From: CAISIP01 sp031396205 | GTDB taxonomy: Bacteria > Pseudomonadota > Gammaproteobacteria > Burkholderiales > Burkholderiaceae_C | Length of the DNA: 64,000 nt | Direction of reading: 5' to 3' | Assembly (NCBI GenBank): GCA_031396205.1 | Contig: JANNKH010000006.1 | Coordinates: 186,001-250,000, forward strand | In this document: positions 8,057 to 17,407 of the stretch, one piece after another | Position numbering within the stretch: the stretch's first letter is position 1 | How the letters are laid out: every line of letters starts with the position of its first letter | Notes under the pieces: model-generated | Databases searched by the model: none | Seen by the model: only the letters and a program-made list of their open reading frames with translations | Told to the model about the DNA's origin: nothing | Translations under genes and position numbers: made by a program

Positions 8057-9274
8057 ATGGCTACTGCGAAGCCCAAGGGCACCAACGAGACCGTCTTCGA
8101 ATGGGAAGGCAAGGATCGCAATGGCAAGCAGGTCCGAGGCGAAACCAGGGCCGTCGGCGTCAATCAGGTTCAGGCCACGCTGAGGCGCCAGGGTGTCACG
8201 CCCACCAAGATCAAGAAACGCCGTATGGGCGGCGGATCCCGCATCAAGCCCAAGGACATGGCGATCTTCACCCGGCAACTGGCCACGATGATGAAGGCAG
8301 GCGTGCCGTTGCTGCAGGCTTTTGATATCGTGGGGCGCGGAAATCCCAACCCGCGCGTAACCAAACTGCTCAGCGACATTCGTACCGACGTCGAAACCGG
8401 CACGTCGCTGAGTGTGGCGTTTCGCAAGTTCCCCCTGTACTTCGACAATCTGTATTGCAACCTGGTCGAGGCTGGCGAATCGGCCGGCATCCTGGACCAG
8501 CTGCTGGACCGATTGGCCGTCTACATGGAGAAGACGGAGGCGATCAAGTCCAAGATCAAATCGGCGCTGATGTACCCGATTACGGTCCTGATCGTCGCCT
8601 TTGTGGTCGTCTCGGTGATCATGATCTTCGTGATTCCGGCGTTCAAGGAGGTGTTCTCCAACTTTGGCGGCGAACTGCCGGTGCCGACACTGATCGTCAT
8701 TGCGATGAGCGAGTTTTTCATCAAGTATTGGTATCTGATTTTTGGCGGTCTCGGTGGCGGTGTTTACTTCTTCATGGAGGCCTGGAAGCGAAACGAAAAA
8801 ATGCAGAACGTCATGGACCGGGTGCTGCTCAAGCTTCCGATATTTGGCGTCCTGGTGGAAAAGTCCTGTATCGCCCGCTGGACCAGAACCTTGTCGACGA
8901 TGTTTGCTGCGGGCGTGCCTCTGGTCGAGGCCCTGGACTCCGTGGGTGGCGCGTCGGGCAACTCGGTTTTCGAGCGCGCCACCGTCAAGATCCAGCATGA
9001 AGTGTCGACCGGCACAGCGCTGACGGTCGCCATGACCAATGTGAACCTGTTTCCGTCGATGGTGCTGCAAATGTGCGCAATCGGCGAAGAGTCCGGTTCC
9101 ATCGACCATATGCTGGGCAAGGCTGCAGACTTTTATGAAGCAGAGGTCGACGACATGGTCGCGGGCATTTCCAGCCTGATGGAGCCCATCATCATCGTGA
9201 TACTCGGAACCGTGATCGGTGGCATCGTAGTCGCCATGTACTTGCCTATCTTCAAGCTCGGGGCCGTGGTCTGA
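8057..9274 (+). CDS. pilC: Type IV pilus inner-membrane platform protein PilC
   Basis: Polytopic inner-membrane protein that couples the PilB motor to pilin assembly. The 405-residue protein has two copies of the GspF/PilC cytoplasmic domain (starting near residues 75 and 280, the first with FTRQLATMMKAGVPLLQAF) and three strong hydrophobic segments: about 175-200, about 220-245, and a C-terminal one containing MEPIIIVILGTVIGGIVVAM. Length is normal. The stop TGA shares its A with the ATG of pilD. Confidence 0.97.
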   Translation: MATAKPKGTNETVFEWEGKDRNGKQVRGETRAVGVNQVQATLRRQGVTPTKIKKRRMGGGSRIKPKDMAIFTRQLATMMKAGVPLLQAFDIVGRGNPNPRVTKLLSDIRTDVETGTSLSVAFRKFPLYFDNLYCNLVEAGESAGILDQLLDRLAVYMEKTEAIKSKIKSALMYPITVLIVAFVVVSVIMIFVIPAFKEVFSNFGGELPVPTLIVIAMSEFFIKYWYLIFGGLGGGVYFFMEAWKRNEKMQNVMDRVLLKLPIFGVLVEKSCIARWTRTLSTMFAAGVPLVEALDSVGGASGNSVFERATVKIQHEVSTGTALTVAMTNVNLFPSMVLQMCAIGEESGSIDHMLGKAADFYEAEVDDMVAGISSLMEPIIIVILGTVIGGIVVAMYLPIFKLGAVV

Positions 9275-10146
9275 TGCTGGTGTCGCCGGGGGTTGACGCC
9301 GCCCTGTTCGGCGTGTTCGGCCTGCTCGTGGGCAGCTTCCTGAATGTGGTGATCTACCGTCTGCCCAAGATGCTTGAGGCGGAATGGGCAGAGAACTGCG
9401 CGGAGATGGCGGGTACCTTGGCACCGGCGCGGGAACCGTTCAACCTGGCAAGACCGCGCTCCCGGTGCCACAACTGCCAGCACCAGATCCGCTGGTTCGA
9501 GAATATCCCGATCTTCAGTTATCTGGCCTTGCGTGGCCGCTGTGCCAAATGCAACACGCCGATCGGCGTTCGATATCCGCTGGTCGAACTGGCAACCGGA
9601 CTTGTATTCGCGGCGCTGGCCAGTCAGCATGGACTGACGCCCATCGGCCTGGCATGGACCGCGCTGGCATGCCTGTTGCTGGCGCAGTTCTTCATCGACT
9701 TCGATACCCAATTGCTGCCCGACGACCTGAACTACCTCATCCTGTGGCTGGGCCTGATCGCCACGGCGATGGGATGGACCGGCATCTCGCTCCCGTCGGC
9801 TGTTTGGGGTGGCGTTTTCGGCTATCTCAGCCTATGGACGGTCTATCAGGTGCACCACCGCCTGACCGGCAAACATGGCATGGGTCACGGCGACTTCAAG
9901 CTTCTGGCCGGACTGGGGGCCTGGTTCGGCGTCGAATACCTGGTCGCAATGATCCTGTTATCGTCCGTCGTGGGCTCCATCATCGGCGGGGGGTTGTTGC
10001 TGGTGGGCCGACTGGCCAATCGCGATATCCCGATCCCGTTTGGCCCTTTCCTTGCTGGCGCTGGCATGGTGGCCATGCTGGTTGGGCCAGGCCGGCTGGA
10101 GAGCCTGATTCCATTCGCGTTTCCGTTCTCGCAGCTTGCGCGTTGA
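9274..10146 (+). CDS. pilD: Prepilin peptidase / N-methyltransferase PilD
   Basis: Aspartic membrane protease that cleaves and N-methylates type IV prepilins. The 290-residue protein has the N-terminal GSFLNVVIYRLP segment, the cytoplasmic zinc loop with paired Cys (CHNC at 65-68, CAKC at 90-93) and several membrane helices. Catalytic aspartates fall in FIDFDTQLLPDDLN and in the GHGDFKLL motif. It overlaps pilC by one base (TGATG), and coaE starts four bases after its stop, so the genes are co-translated. Confidence 0.97.
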   Translation: MLVSPGVDAALFGVFGLLVGSFLNVVIYRLPKMLEAEWAENCAEMAGTLAPAREPFNLARPRSRCHNCQHQIRWFENIPIFSYLALRGRCAKCNTPIGVRYPLVELATGLVFAALASQHGLTPIGLAWTALACLLLAQFFIDFDTQLLPDDLNYLILWLGLIATAMGWTGISLPSAVWGGVFGYLSLWTVYQVHHRLTGKHGMGHGDFKLLAGLGAWFGVEYLVAMILLSSVVGSIIGGGLLLVGRLANRDIPIPFGPFLAGAGMVAMLVGPGRLESLIPFAFPFSQLAR

Positions 10147-10150
10147 CCCG

Positions 10151-10750
10151 ATGGTGCGACTCGGCCTGACCGGAGGGATCGGCAGCGGCAAATCAACGGT
10201 GGCCGGATTTTTCCATGCCTTGGGCGCAATCGTGATTGATGCCGACGCGATTTCACGCCAGATGACCGCCCCCGCGGGCCCGGCGATCACGCCCATCGCC
10301 GAAGCCTTCGGTGCGGACTTCATCGCACCCGACGGTGCCCTGGACCGGAGCAAGATGCGCCAGGCCAGCTTCTCAGACGCGCAGATGCGCAGCAGGCTCG
10401 AGGCAATCATTCATCCCCTGGTGAGCCGCGAATCGATGCGGCTGGAGGCCAAAGCCGTGCTGGCCGGCGAGCGTTGTGTCGTGTTTGACGTCCCGCTGTT
10501 GGTAGAGTCTCGCCGTTGGCGTCAGAAAGTGGACCAGGTCGTGGTAGTCGATTGCCCGCCGCAGGTCCAAATAGAAAGAACCATGGCACGTAGCGCGCTC
10601 GCCCGCGCCGAGGTTGAACAGATCATTGCGAATCAAGCCCCTCGTATGCACCGCCTGCATGCCTCAGACATCGTGATCTTCAATGCCGGGGTTACCAAGG
10701 AAGAGCTTGCCTTGCAGGTGAAGCAGATCGCCATTCACTTCGGGCTATGA
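10151..10750 (+). CDS. coaE: Dephospho-CoA kinase
   Basis: Catalyses the last step of coenzyme A synthesis, phosphorylation of the 3'-hydroxyl of dephospho-CoA. The 199-residue P-loop kinase starts MVRLGLTGGIGSGKSTV, with Walker A GGIGSGKST, and contains the DADAISRQMTAP substrate segment. I chose ATG 10151; the TTG at 10136 would overlap pilD. Placement between pilD and zapD is conserved in beta- and gammaproteobacteria. Confidence 0.97.
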   Translation: MVRLGLTGGIGSGKSTVAGFFHALGAIVIDADAISRQMTAPAGPAITPIAEAFGADFIAPDGALDRSKMRQASFSDAQMRSRLEAIIHPLVSRESMRLEAKAVLAGERCVVFDVPLLVESRRWRQKVDQVVVVDCPPQVQIERTMARSALARAEVEQIIANQAPRMHRLHASDIVIFNAGVTKEELALQVKQIAIHFGL

Positions 10751-10772
10751 TTGGTCGAACGAAAATAACAGT

Positions 10773-11528
10773 GTGATCCTGTACGAATACCCCTTCAACG
10801 AGCGCATCCGGACCTACCTGCGCATAGAGCACCTGTTTCGTCGCCTGTCGGAACTAGTGTCGCGTGACCACCCGCTTGACCACCACTACGCGTTGTCAAC
10901 CATCTTCGAAGTGATGGACGTGGGAGCGCGGGCCGACCTTAAGTCGGACCTCCTCAAGGACCTGGAAAGGCAGCGCCAGACCCTTAACAGCTACCGAGGC
11001 AACCCGGCTATCTCCGAACGCGCGCTCGACGCCGTCTTGACCCAGATCGACAAATGCTACACCGGACTGGGCAACGTTCAGGGCAAGGCGGGGCACGCGC
11101 TGACGGAGAACGACTGGCTGATGAGCATCCGCAGTCGCGTCGGCATTCCTGGTGGCACCTGTGAATTCGATCTGCCGGCCTATTACGCCTGGCAACAGCA
11201 AGCCGGCGAGGTGCGGCGCGCTGATCTGCATCGGTGGGCGTCCACCCTGGCCCCTATGGCCGAATCGGTGATTTTGTTGATGAAGATGCTGCGGGAGTCG
11301 GGTGCGGCGCAGAAGGTGATTGCGCCGGCGGGGCAGTACCAGCAGAACCTGCCGCAGGGAAAGACCTTTCAACTGCTGCGCCTGTCGCTCGATCGAGAAC
11401 TGGCCATCGTGCCGGAGATCAGCGGCAATCGCCTGATGGTGTCGATCCGGTTCATGCGTCAGGAGTCGGACCACCGTTTGCACGCCATCAGCGATGACTG
11501 CGCATTCGAACTGACCCTGTGCTCATGA
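10773..11528 (+). CDS. zapD: Cell division protein ZapD
   Basis: FtsZ-bundling protein that stabilises the Z ring (DUF1342 family). The 251-residue protein begins at a GTG with MILYEYPFNERIRTYLRIEH, the conserved family N-terminus, and keeps the helical N-domain and C-terminal beta domain in order. Its stop overlaps the yacG start as ATGA. The coaE-zapD-yacG order is conserved and supports the call. Confidence 0.96.
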   Translation: MILYEYPFNERIRTYLRIEHLFRRLSELVSRDHPLDHHYALSTIFEVMDVGARADLKSDLLKDLERQRQTLNSYRGNPAISERALDAVLTQIDKCYTGLGNVQGKAGHALTENDWLMSIRSRVGIPGGTCEFDLPAYYAWQQQAGEVRRADLHRWASTLAPMAESVILLMKMLRESGAAQKVIAPAGQYQQNLPQGKTFQLLRLSLDRELAIVPEISGNRLMVSIRFMRQESDHRLHAISDDCAFELTLCS

Positions 11529-11773
11529 CACGCCGTCGGCCTGCCGCGGCTGGTCCCGACGCGTTGCAAGCGCGTGATGCCGACGCGACGCCGGTGCTCC
11601 GATGGGTCAGCTGCCCCCAATGCAAGGGCGATTCGCTTTACGCAGCGTCCAATCCGTACCGGCCATTTTGCGGCCAGCGATGCAAGGACATCGATTTTGG
11701 TGCATGGGCGGACGAGAACTTCCGATTGCCCGACCAACCGGACCCGGACGGCAGCATCGACAAACTGCAATAG
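11525..11773 (+). CDS. yacG: DNA gyrase inhibitor YacG (zinc protein)
   Basis: A small zinc protein known in E. coli to bind gyrase B. The 82-residue protein has the four Cys ligands CPQC (30-33) and CGQRC (Cys49 and Cys53) and the downstream DFGAWADENF segment of the family. The start overlaps the zapD stop (ATGA). The N-terminal 20 residues are an extension beyond the family core. The 92 bases to the convergent mutT stop show no clear terminator. Confidence 0.92.
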   Translation: MTRRRPAAAGPDALQARDADATPVLRWVSCPQCKGDSLYAASNPYRPFCGQRCKDIDFGAWADENFRLPDQPDPDGSIDKLQ

Positions 11774-11865
11774 GGCGTTGACCCTTGTCGAAAGTCCCGC
11801 ACACGGGAGCAGCCACAAGTACTACCGCCAAGTTGCGCCCCTGACACACGGCGCCCCTCTCAACG

Positions 11866-12333
11866 TCAATGCGTCGGGCCGACGAATCCACGCTCTGAGG
11901 CGAACCAGTCAAGCACCGGGATCGTCCCCGGAAGAACCGGAGCAACGCAAACCGGCAGTTCCTGCCAGTTGCAGTGCTGTCCCTCGCGCATCTGCAGCGC
12001 ACCCGACCATGCCGTGACCTTGCAAAAGTTCAGCCGCACCAGGGCGTGCGGATAGTCCACCACCGTAGAACGCCAGGGCACAAGCTCGTGCACGTCGATA
12101 CCGAGCTCCTCGTGCAGTTCGCGTTGCAGCGCTTCTTGAACGCTTTCACCAGCCTCCAACTTGCCACCCGGAAACTCCCAGTAACCGGCATAGACTTTGC
12201 CTGGCGGACGGCTGGTCAACAAAAACCGACCATCAGGCAAAACCAGGATGCCCACGGCAACTTCCACCATCGGACGATCCGGCCCGCCTTCGCGCGCATG
12301 CTGCGGATCGGCCCGCAAAGGCTGCTCCCTCAC
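11866..12333 (-). CDS. mutT: MutT-type Nudix hydrolase
   Basis: Probably hydrolyses oxidised dGTP (8-oxo-dGTP) to keep the nucleotide pool clean. The 155-residue protein has a full Nudix box at about 56-78 (GGKLEAGES...RELHEELGI) preceded by YAGYWEFPG, typical of MutT/NUDT1-type sanitising enzymes. The GTG start overlaps the stop of the upstream ATPase as GTGA. An alternative start, ATG 21 codons in (MVEVAVGIL), would give a length closer to E. coli MutT. In many betaproteobacteria this domain sits close to argJ and the DUF815 ATPase, as here. Confidence 0.9.
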   Translation of the reverse strand: MREQPLRADPQHAREGGPDRPMVEVAVGILVLPDGRFLLTSRPPGKVYAGYWEFPGGKLEAGESVQEALQRELHEELGIDVHELVPWRSTVVDYPHALVRLNFCKVTAWSGALQMREGQHCNWQELPVCVAPVLPGTIPVLDWFASERGFVGPTH

Positions 12334-13205
12334 AGTGGGGCAACCCTGCCACTGTAGTCACGCGCGAACTGGTAGGCAACGCGACCGCTGCGCGAGCCCC
12401 GCTCCAATGCCCATACCAGGGCATCGGCCCGCGCGGCCTCAATATCACCACGTGCGATACCAAAGGAGCCCAACCACTGCGCGACGATGGCCAGATATTC
12501 GTCCTGGGTGAACGGGTAGAAACTGACCCATAGACCGAAGCGTTCCGAGAGCGAAATCTTTTCCTCGACCACTTCACCTGGATGCACTTCGCCATCGTCG
12601 GTATGGGTATAGCTGAGGTTCTCCTTCATATACTCGGGCAGTAGATGACGCCGGTTGCTGGTCGCATAGACAAGCACGTTGGCTGTCGTCTCGGCAACCG
12701 AGCCATCCAGAATGGACTTGAGCGCCTTGTAGCCCGGCTCGCCATCGTCGAAGCTGAGGTCATCGCAGAACACGAGGTATTTCTCGGGCCGGTCCGACAC
12801 TACATCGACAATGTCGGGCAGGTCCACCAGGTCGGCCTTGTCGACCTCGATCAGCCGCAATCCGCGTGGCGCAAATTCCCGCAGACAGGCCTTGATCAGC
12901 GACGACTTGCCGGTTCCGCGTGCTCCCGTCAACAAGACGTTGTTGGCGCTCTTGCCATTGACAAATTGCTCGGTGTTGCGGCGGATCTTGTCCTTCTGCA
13001 CATCGATTTCCTGCAGATCGTCCAGGCGAACCACTCCCAGATGGCGCACCGGCTCCAGGGTTCCATGACCGGAACTGCGCTTGCGATACCGAAAGGCCAT
13101 GCCAGCATTCCAGTCAGGCGCGGACAAAGGCTGGGGCAAAACTGCCTCAATGCGGCTGATCAGTTGTTCGGCCCGATCGATCAGGTGATTCAGTTTCTCG
13201 TGCAT
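12330..13205 (-). CDS. DUF815-family AAA-like ATPase
   Basis: A 291-residue P-loop ATPase of the DUF815 family; its cellular role is not established. Walker A GARGTGKSS is at about 94-102, and the Walker B-like YLVFCDDLSFDD lies around 140-155. A TSNRRHLLPEYM segment resembles a sensor region. The N-terminal 60 residues are helical and variable. I chose ATG 13205; an upstream TTG (13223) is possible. It sits between argJ and mutT and shares the GTGA overlap with mutT. Confidence 0.88.
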   Translation of the reverse strand: MHEKLNHLIDRAEQLISRIEAVLPQPLSAPDWNAGMAFRYRKRSSGHGTLEPVRHLGVVRLDDLQEIDVQKDKIRRNTEQFVNGKSANNVLLTGARGTGKSSLIKACLREFAPRGLRLIEVDKADLVDLPDIVDVVSDRPEKYLVFCDDLSFDDGEPGYKALKSILDGSVAETTANVLVYATSNRRHLLPEYMKENLSYTHTDDGEVHPGEVVEEKISLSERFGLWVSFYPFTQDEYLAIVAQWLGSFGIARGDIEAARADALVWALERGSRSGRVAYQFARDYSGRVAPL

Positions 13206-13250
13206 TGCGAATACCTTACGCAATCAGAACCGCCGGTCCATGACGCCGGG

Positions 13251-14480
13251 TCAGGAGCGGTAGTCCGCATTGATGGTCACGTAGTCATGGCTGAAGTCGC
13301 AGGTCCACACGGTGTCGGTCGCATTGCCGCGGCCGAGGTCGACCCGCACCGTGATCTCGCTTTGCTGCATCACCCTTTGGCCATCCGCCTCCTGGTACTG
13401 TGGATGGCGTCCCCCGCGGGTCGCGACATGGACTTCATCGAGGAACAATTCGATGCCCGTCTGCTCCAGGTCGTCGATACCGGCGTAACCGACCGCCGCC
13501 AGGATCCGCCCCAGATTGGGGTCGCTGGCGAAAAAAGCGGTCTTGACCAAAGGCGAATGGGCGATGGCATACGCCACTGATCGGCATTCGGCCGCGTTGC
13601 GTCCGCCCTGCACCACTACCGTGATGAACTTGGTCGCACCCTCGCCGTCACGCACGATGGCGTGCGCCAAAAACCTGGCGACTTCCAGCATGGCCGCCTG
13701 CAGCGCCCTCCCGTCGGCGCTGTCCAGCGAATCTACGGCAGCATGTGCCGCCTTGTTGGTGGCAATTACAACAAATGAGTCATTGGTCGATGTGTCTCCA
13801 TCCACCGTGACACGGTTGAACGACGCATCCGCCAGTTCCTGTGCGAGCTGCTGCATCACCCGTGGCGATACCGTGGCATCGGTGGCCATGAAGCCGAGCA
13901 TCGTGGCCATATTGGGCCGGATCATGCCTGCGCCCTTGCTCACGCCGGTGACCGTCACCGAGGCTCCGCCTATCGAAGTACGCACGCTGTATGCCTTGGG
14001 CACGGTGTCGGTCGTCATGATGGCCAGCGCCGCGCCGAACCAGTTGTCTTCTCGGGCATCGGCAATCGCCGCAGGCAAGCCCGCCTCGATACGCCCGACC
14101 GGCAGCGGTTCCATGATGACCCCGGTAGAAAACGGCAGCACCTGTTGCTCAGTCAGATCCAGTTTTGCAGCCAATGCGGCGGCACTCGCGCGCGCGCGCT
14201 GCAGCCCCTGCTCCCCCGTTCCGGCATTCGCGTTGCCGGTATTGATCAAAAGGGCCCGGATGGACTGGCCACTGGCCAGGTGCTCGCGGCAAACCTGTAC
14301 CGGAGCGGCGCAAAAACGGTTGCGGGTGAATACCGCGGATACGCTGGAACCCTCCTCCAACAAGAAGACAGCCAAATCCTTGCGATTGGCCTTTCGAATA
14401 CCGGCCTCGGCCACACCGATGCGAACACCGCGAACAGGGTGGAGATCAGCCGCGAGTGGTACCGATAGATTGACGGGCAT
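13251..14480 (-). CDS. argJ: Bifunctional glutamate N-acetyltransferase / amino-acid acetyltransferase
   Basis: Transfers acetyl from N-acetylornithine to glutamate in the cyclic arginine pathway. The 409-residue precursor self-cleaves before a Thr nucleophile: KGAGMIRPNMATMLGF is present, with Thr at about residue 193. The TGNANAGTG oxyanion-hole region and the NDSFVV segment are also intact. Whether it can also use acetyl-CoA cannot be told from sequence. It starts nine bases after the secA stop, an order common in betaproteobacteria. Confidence 0.97.
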   Translation of the reverse strand: MPVNLSVPLAADLHPVRGVRIGVAEAGIRKANRKDLAVFLLEEGSSVSAVFTRNRFCAAPVQVCREHLASGQSIRALLINTGNANAGTGEQGLQRARASAAALAAKLDLTEQQVLPFSTGVIMEPLPVGRIEAGLPAAIADAREDNWFGAALAIMTTDTVPKAYSVRTSIGGASVTVTGVSKGAGMIRPNMATMLGFMATDATVSPRVMQQLAQELADASFNRVTVDGDTSTNDSFVVIATNKAAHAAVDSLDSADGRALQAAMLEVARFLAHAIVRDGEGATKFITVVVQGGRNAAECRSVAYAIAHSPLVKTAFFASDPNLGRILAAVGYAGIDDLEQTGIELFLDEVHVATRGGRHPQYQEADGQRVMQQSEITVRVDLGRGNATDTVWTCDFSHDYVTINADYRS

Positions 14481-14489
14481 CTTGTGCTT

Positions 14490-17267
14490 TCAAACCAATT
14501 TGCCGTGGCATTGCTTATATTTCTTGCCGCTGCCACAGGGGCAGGGCTCGTTACGCCCCACGCGCGGCACCGCGCCGCCCGCCACAGCAGCCGCCACGCC
14601 GGTACGTCGCGCAACGCTATCGGCATCCACCCGGGTCTCGACCTCGCCAGTCTCGGTAGGCGCTGAATAGGTCACGTTGATGATGCTCTCGGCGCGGTTC
14701 TCGATGTCCTGCGCGGCCTGATCGAGCTGCTCACCCGACTGGATTCGCACCGTCATCAGCAGTTTGGTGACCTCGTTCTTGACCGAGTCGAGCAACTGGC
14801 CAAATAGCTCGAATGCCTCGCGCTTGTATTCCTGTATGGGCAGCTTCTGCGCATCTCCACGCAGATGGATACCCGGGCGCAGGTAGTCCAGCGCGCTGAG
14901 ATGCTCGCGCCAGTGGGTATCGATGCTTTGCAGCAGTACCATGCGCTCGAACGGAACAAAGTTTTCGCTTCCCACCAGCGCCAGCTTGGCAGCAAATGCG
15001 TCATTGGCTGCGGCTTGTACCTTCTCCAGGATGTCCTCGTCGGTGATCGCGCTGGCGCTCTGCACCACCTCTGCGAGCGGCAAGTCGATCTGCCATTCGT
15101 CAGCCAGCGCTTTTTGCAGACCCTCGATATCCCATTGCTCCTCGACCGATTCTGCGGGCACATGCTGACGCACCAGATCCGAAAAGCTACCCTCGCGCAG
15201 CGACGCAATCTGCGCCGACAAATCCTGCGCATCCAGAATGCCATTGCGCTGCTGATAAATGACCTTGCGCTGGTCATTGGAGACATCGTCATACTCGAGC
15301 AATTGCTTGCGCATGTCGAAATTGCGAGCCTCGACCTTACGTTGGGCACTTTCGATGCTGCGGGTGACGATGCCCGCTTCGATGGCCTCGCCGTCCGGCA
15401 TCTTGAGCCTGTCCATGATCGCGCGCACCCGGTCACCGGCAAAAATGCGCATCAAAGCGTCGTCCAGGCTCAGATAGAACCGCGATGACCCCGGGTCGCC
15501 CTGGCGGCCAGAGCGTCCGCGCAACTGGTTGTCAATGCGCCGCGATTCATGGCGTTCGGTAGCGATGATGCGCAAGCCACCGACAGTCTTGACCTCCTCA
15601 TGATCGCGTTGCCACTGCGCACGCAGATCCGCAATCTTCTGGTTGCGCGCCGACTCGTCCAGATCGGCATCGACCTCCACCGCTTGCACGATCTTGTCGA
15701 TGTTGCCGCCAAGAACGATATCGGTCCCGCGCCCGGCCATGTTGGTGGCGATGGTGATCATCTTCGGCCGACCAGCCTGTGCAACGATGTCGGCCTCACG
15801 TGCATGTTGCTTGGCGTTCAGCACCTGGTGCGGCAGTTTTTCCTTTTCCAGCAGCTGCGCGATGATCTCGGAATTTTCGATCGACGTGGTGCCCACCAGC
15901 ACCGGCTGACCACGCTCATGGCATTCGCGGATGTCCTGGATCGCAGCCTCGTATTTTTCGCGCGTCGTCTTGTAGACGCGGTCGAGCTGGTCCTCGCGCT
16001 TGCTGGGTCGATTGTGCGGAATAACCACGGTCTCCAGACCGTAGATCTCCTGGAACTCGTAGGCCTCGGTGTCCGCCGTGCCGGTCATACCGGCCAACTT
16101 GCCATACAGCCGGAAATAATTTTGAAAAGTGATGGAGGCCAGCGTCTGGTTCTCGGCCTGGATCGCAACCCCCTCCTTGGCCTCCACCGCCTGGTGCAGA
16201 CCATCACTCCAGCGCCGTCCCGACATCAGGCGGCCGGTGAATTCGTCGACGATGACGATTTCTCCACCCTGCACCACATAATGCTGGTCCTTGTGGTACA
16301 GATGCCGGGCCCGCAAAGCCGCGTACAAATGGTGCATCAGCGTGATGTTCGACGGGTCGTACAGGGTCGCGCCCTGCGGCAAAAGCCCGTTCTCGAACAG
16401 CACGCGTTCGGCGTTTTCATGCCCCTGTTCGGTCAACACGATCTGCCGGCCTTTTTCATCGATCGTGAAATCGCCCGGCTTGGTCACGCCCTCCCCCGTA
16501 CGGGGATCGGCCTCGCCTACCTGAACCGTGAGATGTGGCACGATCTTGTTGATGGCCACATACAGGGCCGTATGGTCCTCGGCCTGGCCGCTGATGATCA
16601 GCGGTGTCCGCGCCTCGTCGATCAGAATGGAGTCGACCTCGTCCACGATCGCGTAGTTCAATCCCCGCTGCACCCGGTCGGCTACCTCGTACACCATGTT
16701 GTCACGCAGATAGTCAAAGCCAAACTCATTGTTGGTGCCGTAGGTGATGTCGGACTGGTAGGCGGCCTGCTTGTCCTCGCGCGGCATCTGCGGAAGATTG
16801 ACCCCGACCGTCAGCCCCAGGAAGTTATACAGCCGGCCCATCCATTGGGCGTCACGGCTCGCAAGGTAGTCGTTGACCGTGACCACATGCACACCTTTGC
16901 CGGTCAGGGCATTGAGGTACACCGGCAGCGTCGCGGTAAGCGTCTTGCCTTCTCCAGTACCCATTTCCGAGATCTTGCCGTTGTGCAAAGACATGCCACC
17001 CTGCAACTGCACATCGAAATGACGCATCTTCATGGCCCGCTTGGAGCCCTCGCGCACTACGGCGAACGCCTCCGGGAGTAGCTCGTCCAGTGTTGTACCT
17101 GCGGCAACCCGGCCTTTGAACTCGTCGGTCTTGGCACGCAACGCATCGTCGCTCAAGCCCTCGAGATCGACCTCCATCGCATTGATGCGCTTGATCGTGC
17201 TGCGGTACTGTTTGAGAAGGCGGTCATTGCGACTGCCGAATATCTTTGTCAGGAAATTGGTTGCCAT
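14490..17267 (-). CDS. secA: Preprotein translocase ATPase SecA
   Basis: Motor of the Sec translocon. The 925-residue protein starts MATNFLTKIFGSRNDRLLK, with Walker A MGTGEGKT (102-109), the VDEVDSILIDEARTPL DEAD-type region, RGTDIVLGGN of the second ATPase fold, and the C-terminal zinc tail CPCGSGKKYKQCH that binds SecB and phospholipid. Length is normal and I see no interruption. The ATG at 17267 is chosen over an upstream frame extension. It lies 140 bases downstream of the LytM peptidase gene. Confidence 0.98.
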   Translation of the reverse strand: MATNFLTKIFGSRNDRLLKQYRSTIKRINAMEVDLEGLSDDALRAKTDEFKGRVAAGTTLDELLPEAFAVVREGSKRAMKMRHFDVQLQGGMSLHNGKISEMGTGEGKTLTATLPVYLNALTGKGVHVVTVNDYLASRDAQWMGRLYNFLGLTVGVNLPQMPREDKQAAYQSDITYGTNNEFGFDYLRDNMVYEVADRVQRGLNYAIVDEVDSILIDEARTPLIISGQAEDHTALYVAINKIVPHLTVQVGEADPRTGEGVTKPGDFTIDEKGRQIVLTEQGHENAERVLFENGLLPQGATLYDPSNITLMHHLYAALRARHLYHKDQHYVVQGGEIVIVDEFTGRLMSGRRWSDGLHQAVEAKEGVAIQAENQTLASITFQNYFRLYGKLAGMTGTADTEAYEFQEIYGLETVVIPHNRPSKREDQLDRVYKTTREKYEAAIQDIRECHERGQPVLVGTTSIENSEIIAQLLEKEKLPHQVLNAKQHAREADIVAQAGRPKMITIATNMAGRGTDIVLGGNIDKIVQAVEVDADLDESARNQKIADLRAQWQRDHEEVKTVGGLRIIATERHESRRIDNQLRGRSGRQGDPGSSRFYLSLDDALMRIFAGDRVRAIMDRLKMPDGEAIEAGIVTRSIESAQRKVEARNFDMRKQLLEYDDVSNDQRKVIYQQRNGILDAQDLSAQIASLREGSFSDLVRQHVPAESVEEQWDIEGLQKALADEWQIDLPLAEVVQSASAITDEDILEKVQAAANDAFAAKLALVGSENFVPFERMVLLQSIDTHWREHLSALDYLRPGIHLRGDAQKLPIQEYKREAFELFGQLLDSVKNEVTKLLMTVRIQSGEQLDQAAQDIENRAESIINVTYSAPTETGEVETRVDADSVARRTGVAAAVAGGAVPRVGRNEPCPCGSGKKYKQCHGKLV

Positions 17268-17407
17268 GCATGCAAGTCCCCGTGGCCAACCACACATGGT
17301 CAACCAAGAGGCGCAATCCTTTGTTCAAACAGGATGTGAAAGTGGGGTCGCCCCGGCCGAACACAAGCATTGCGCTGTCTCGACCCGCAAGAAACCAATC
17401 GGCGATT

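Noticed and set aside
7955..9424. 489-codon open frame opposite pilC
   Set aside because: Shadow of pilC; no plausible start signal and His/Asp-rich composition.
15549..17081. 510-codon open frame opposite secA
   Set aside because: It is the antisense of a fully conserved SecA frame, with no domain similarity and arising from GC-rich codon bias.
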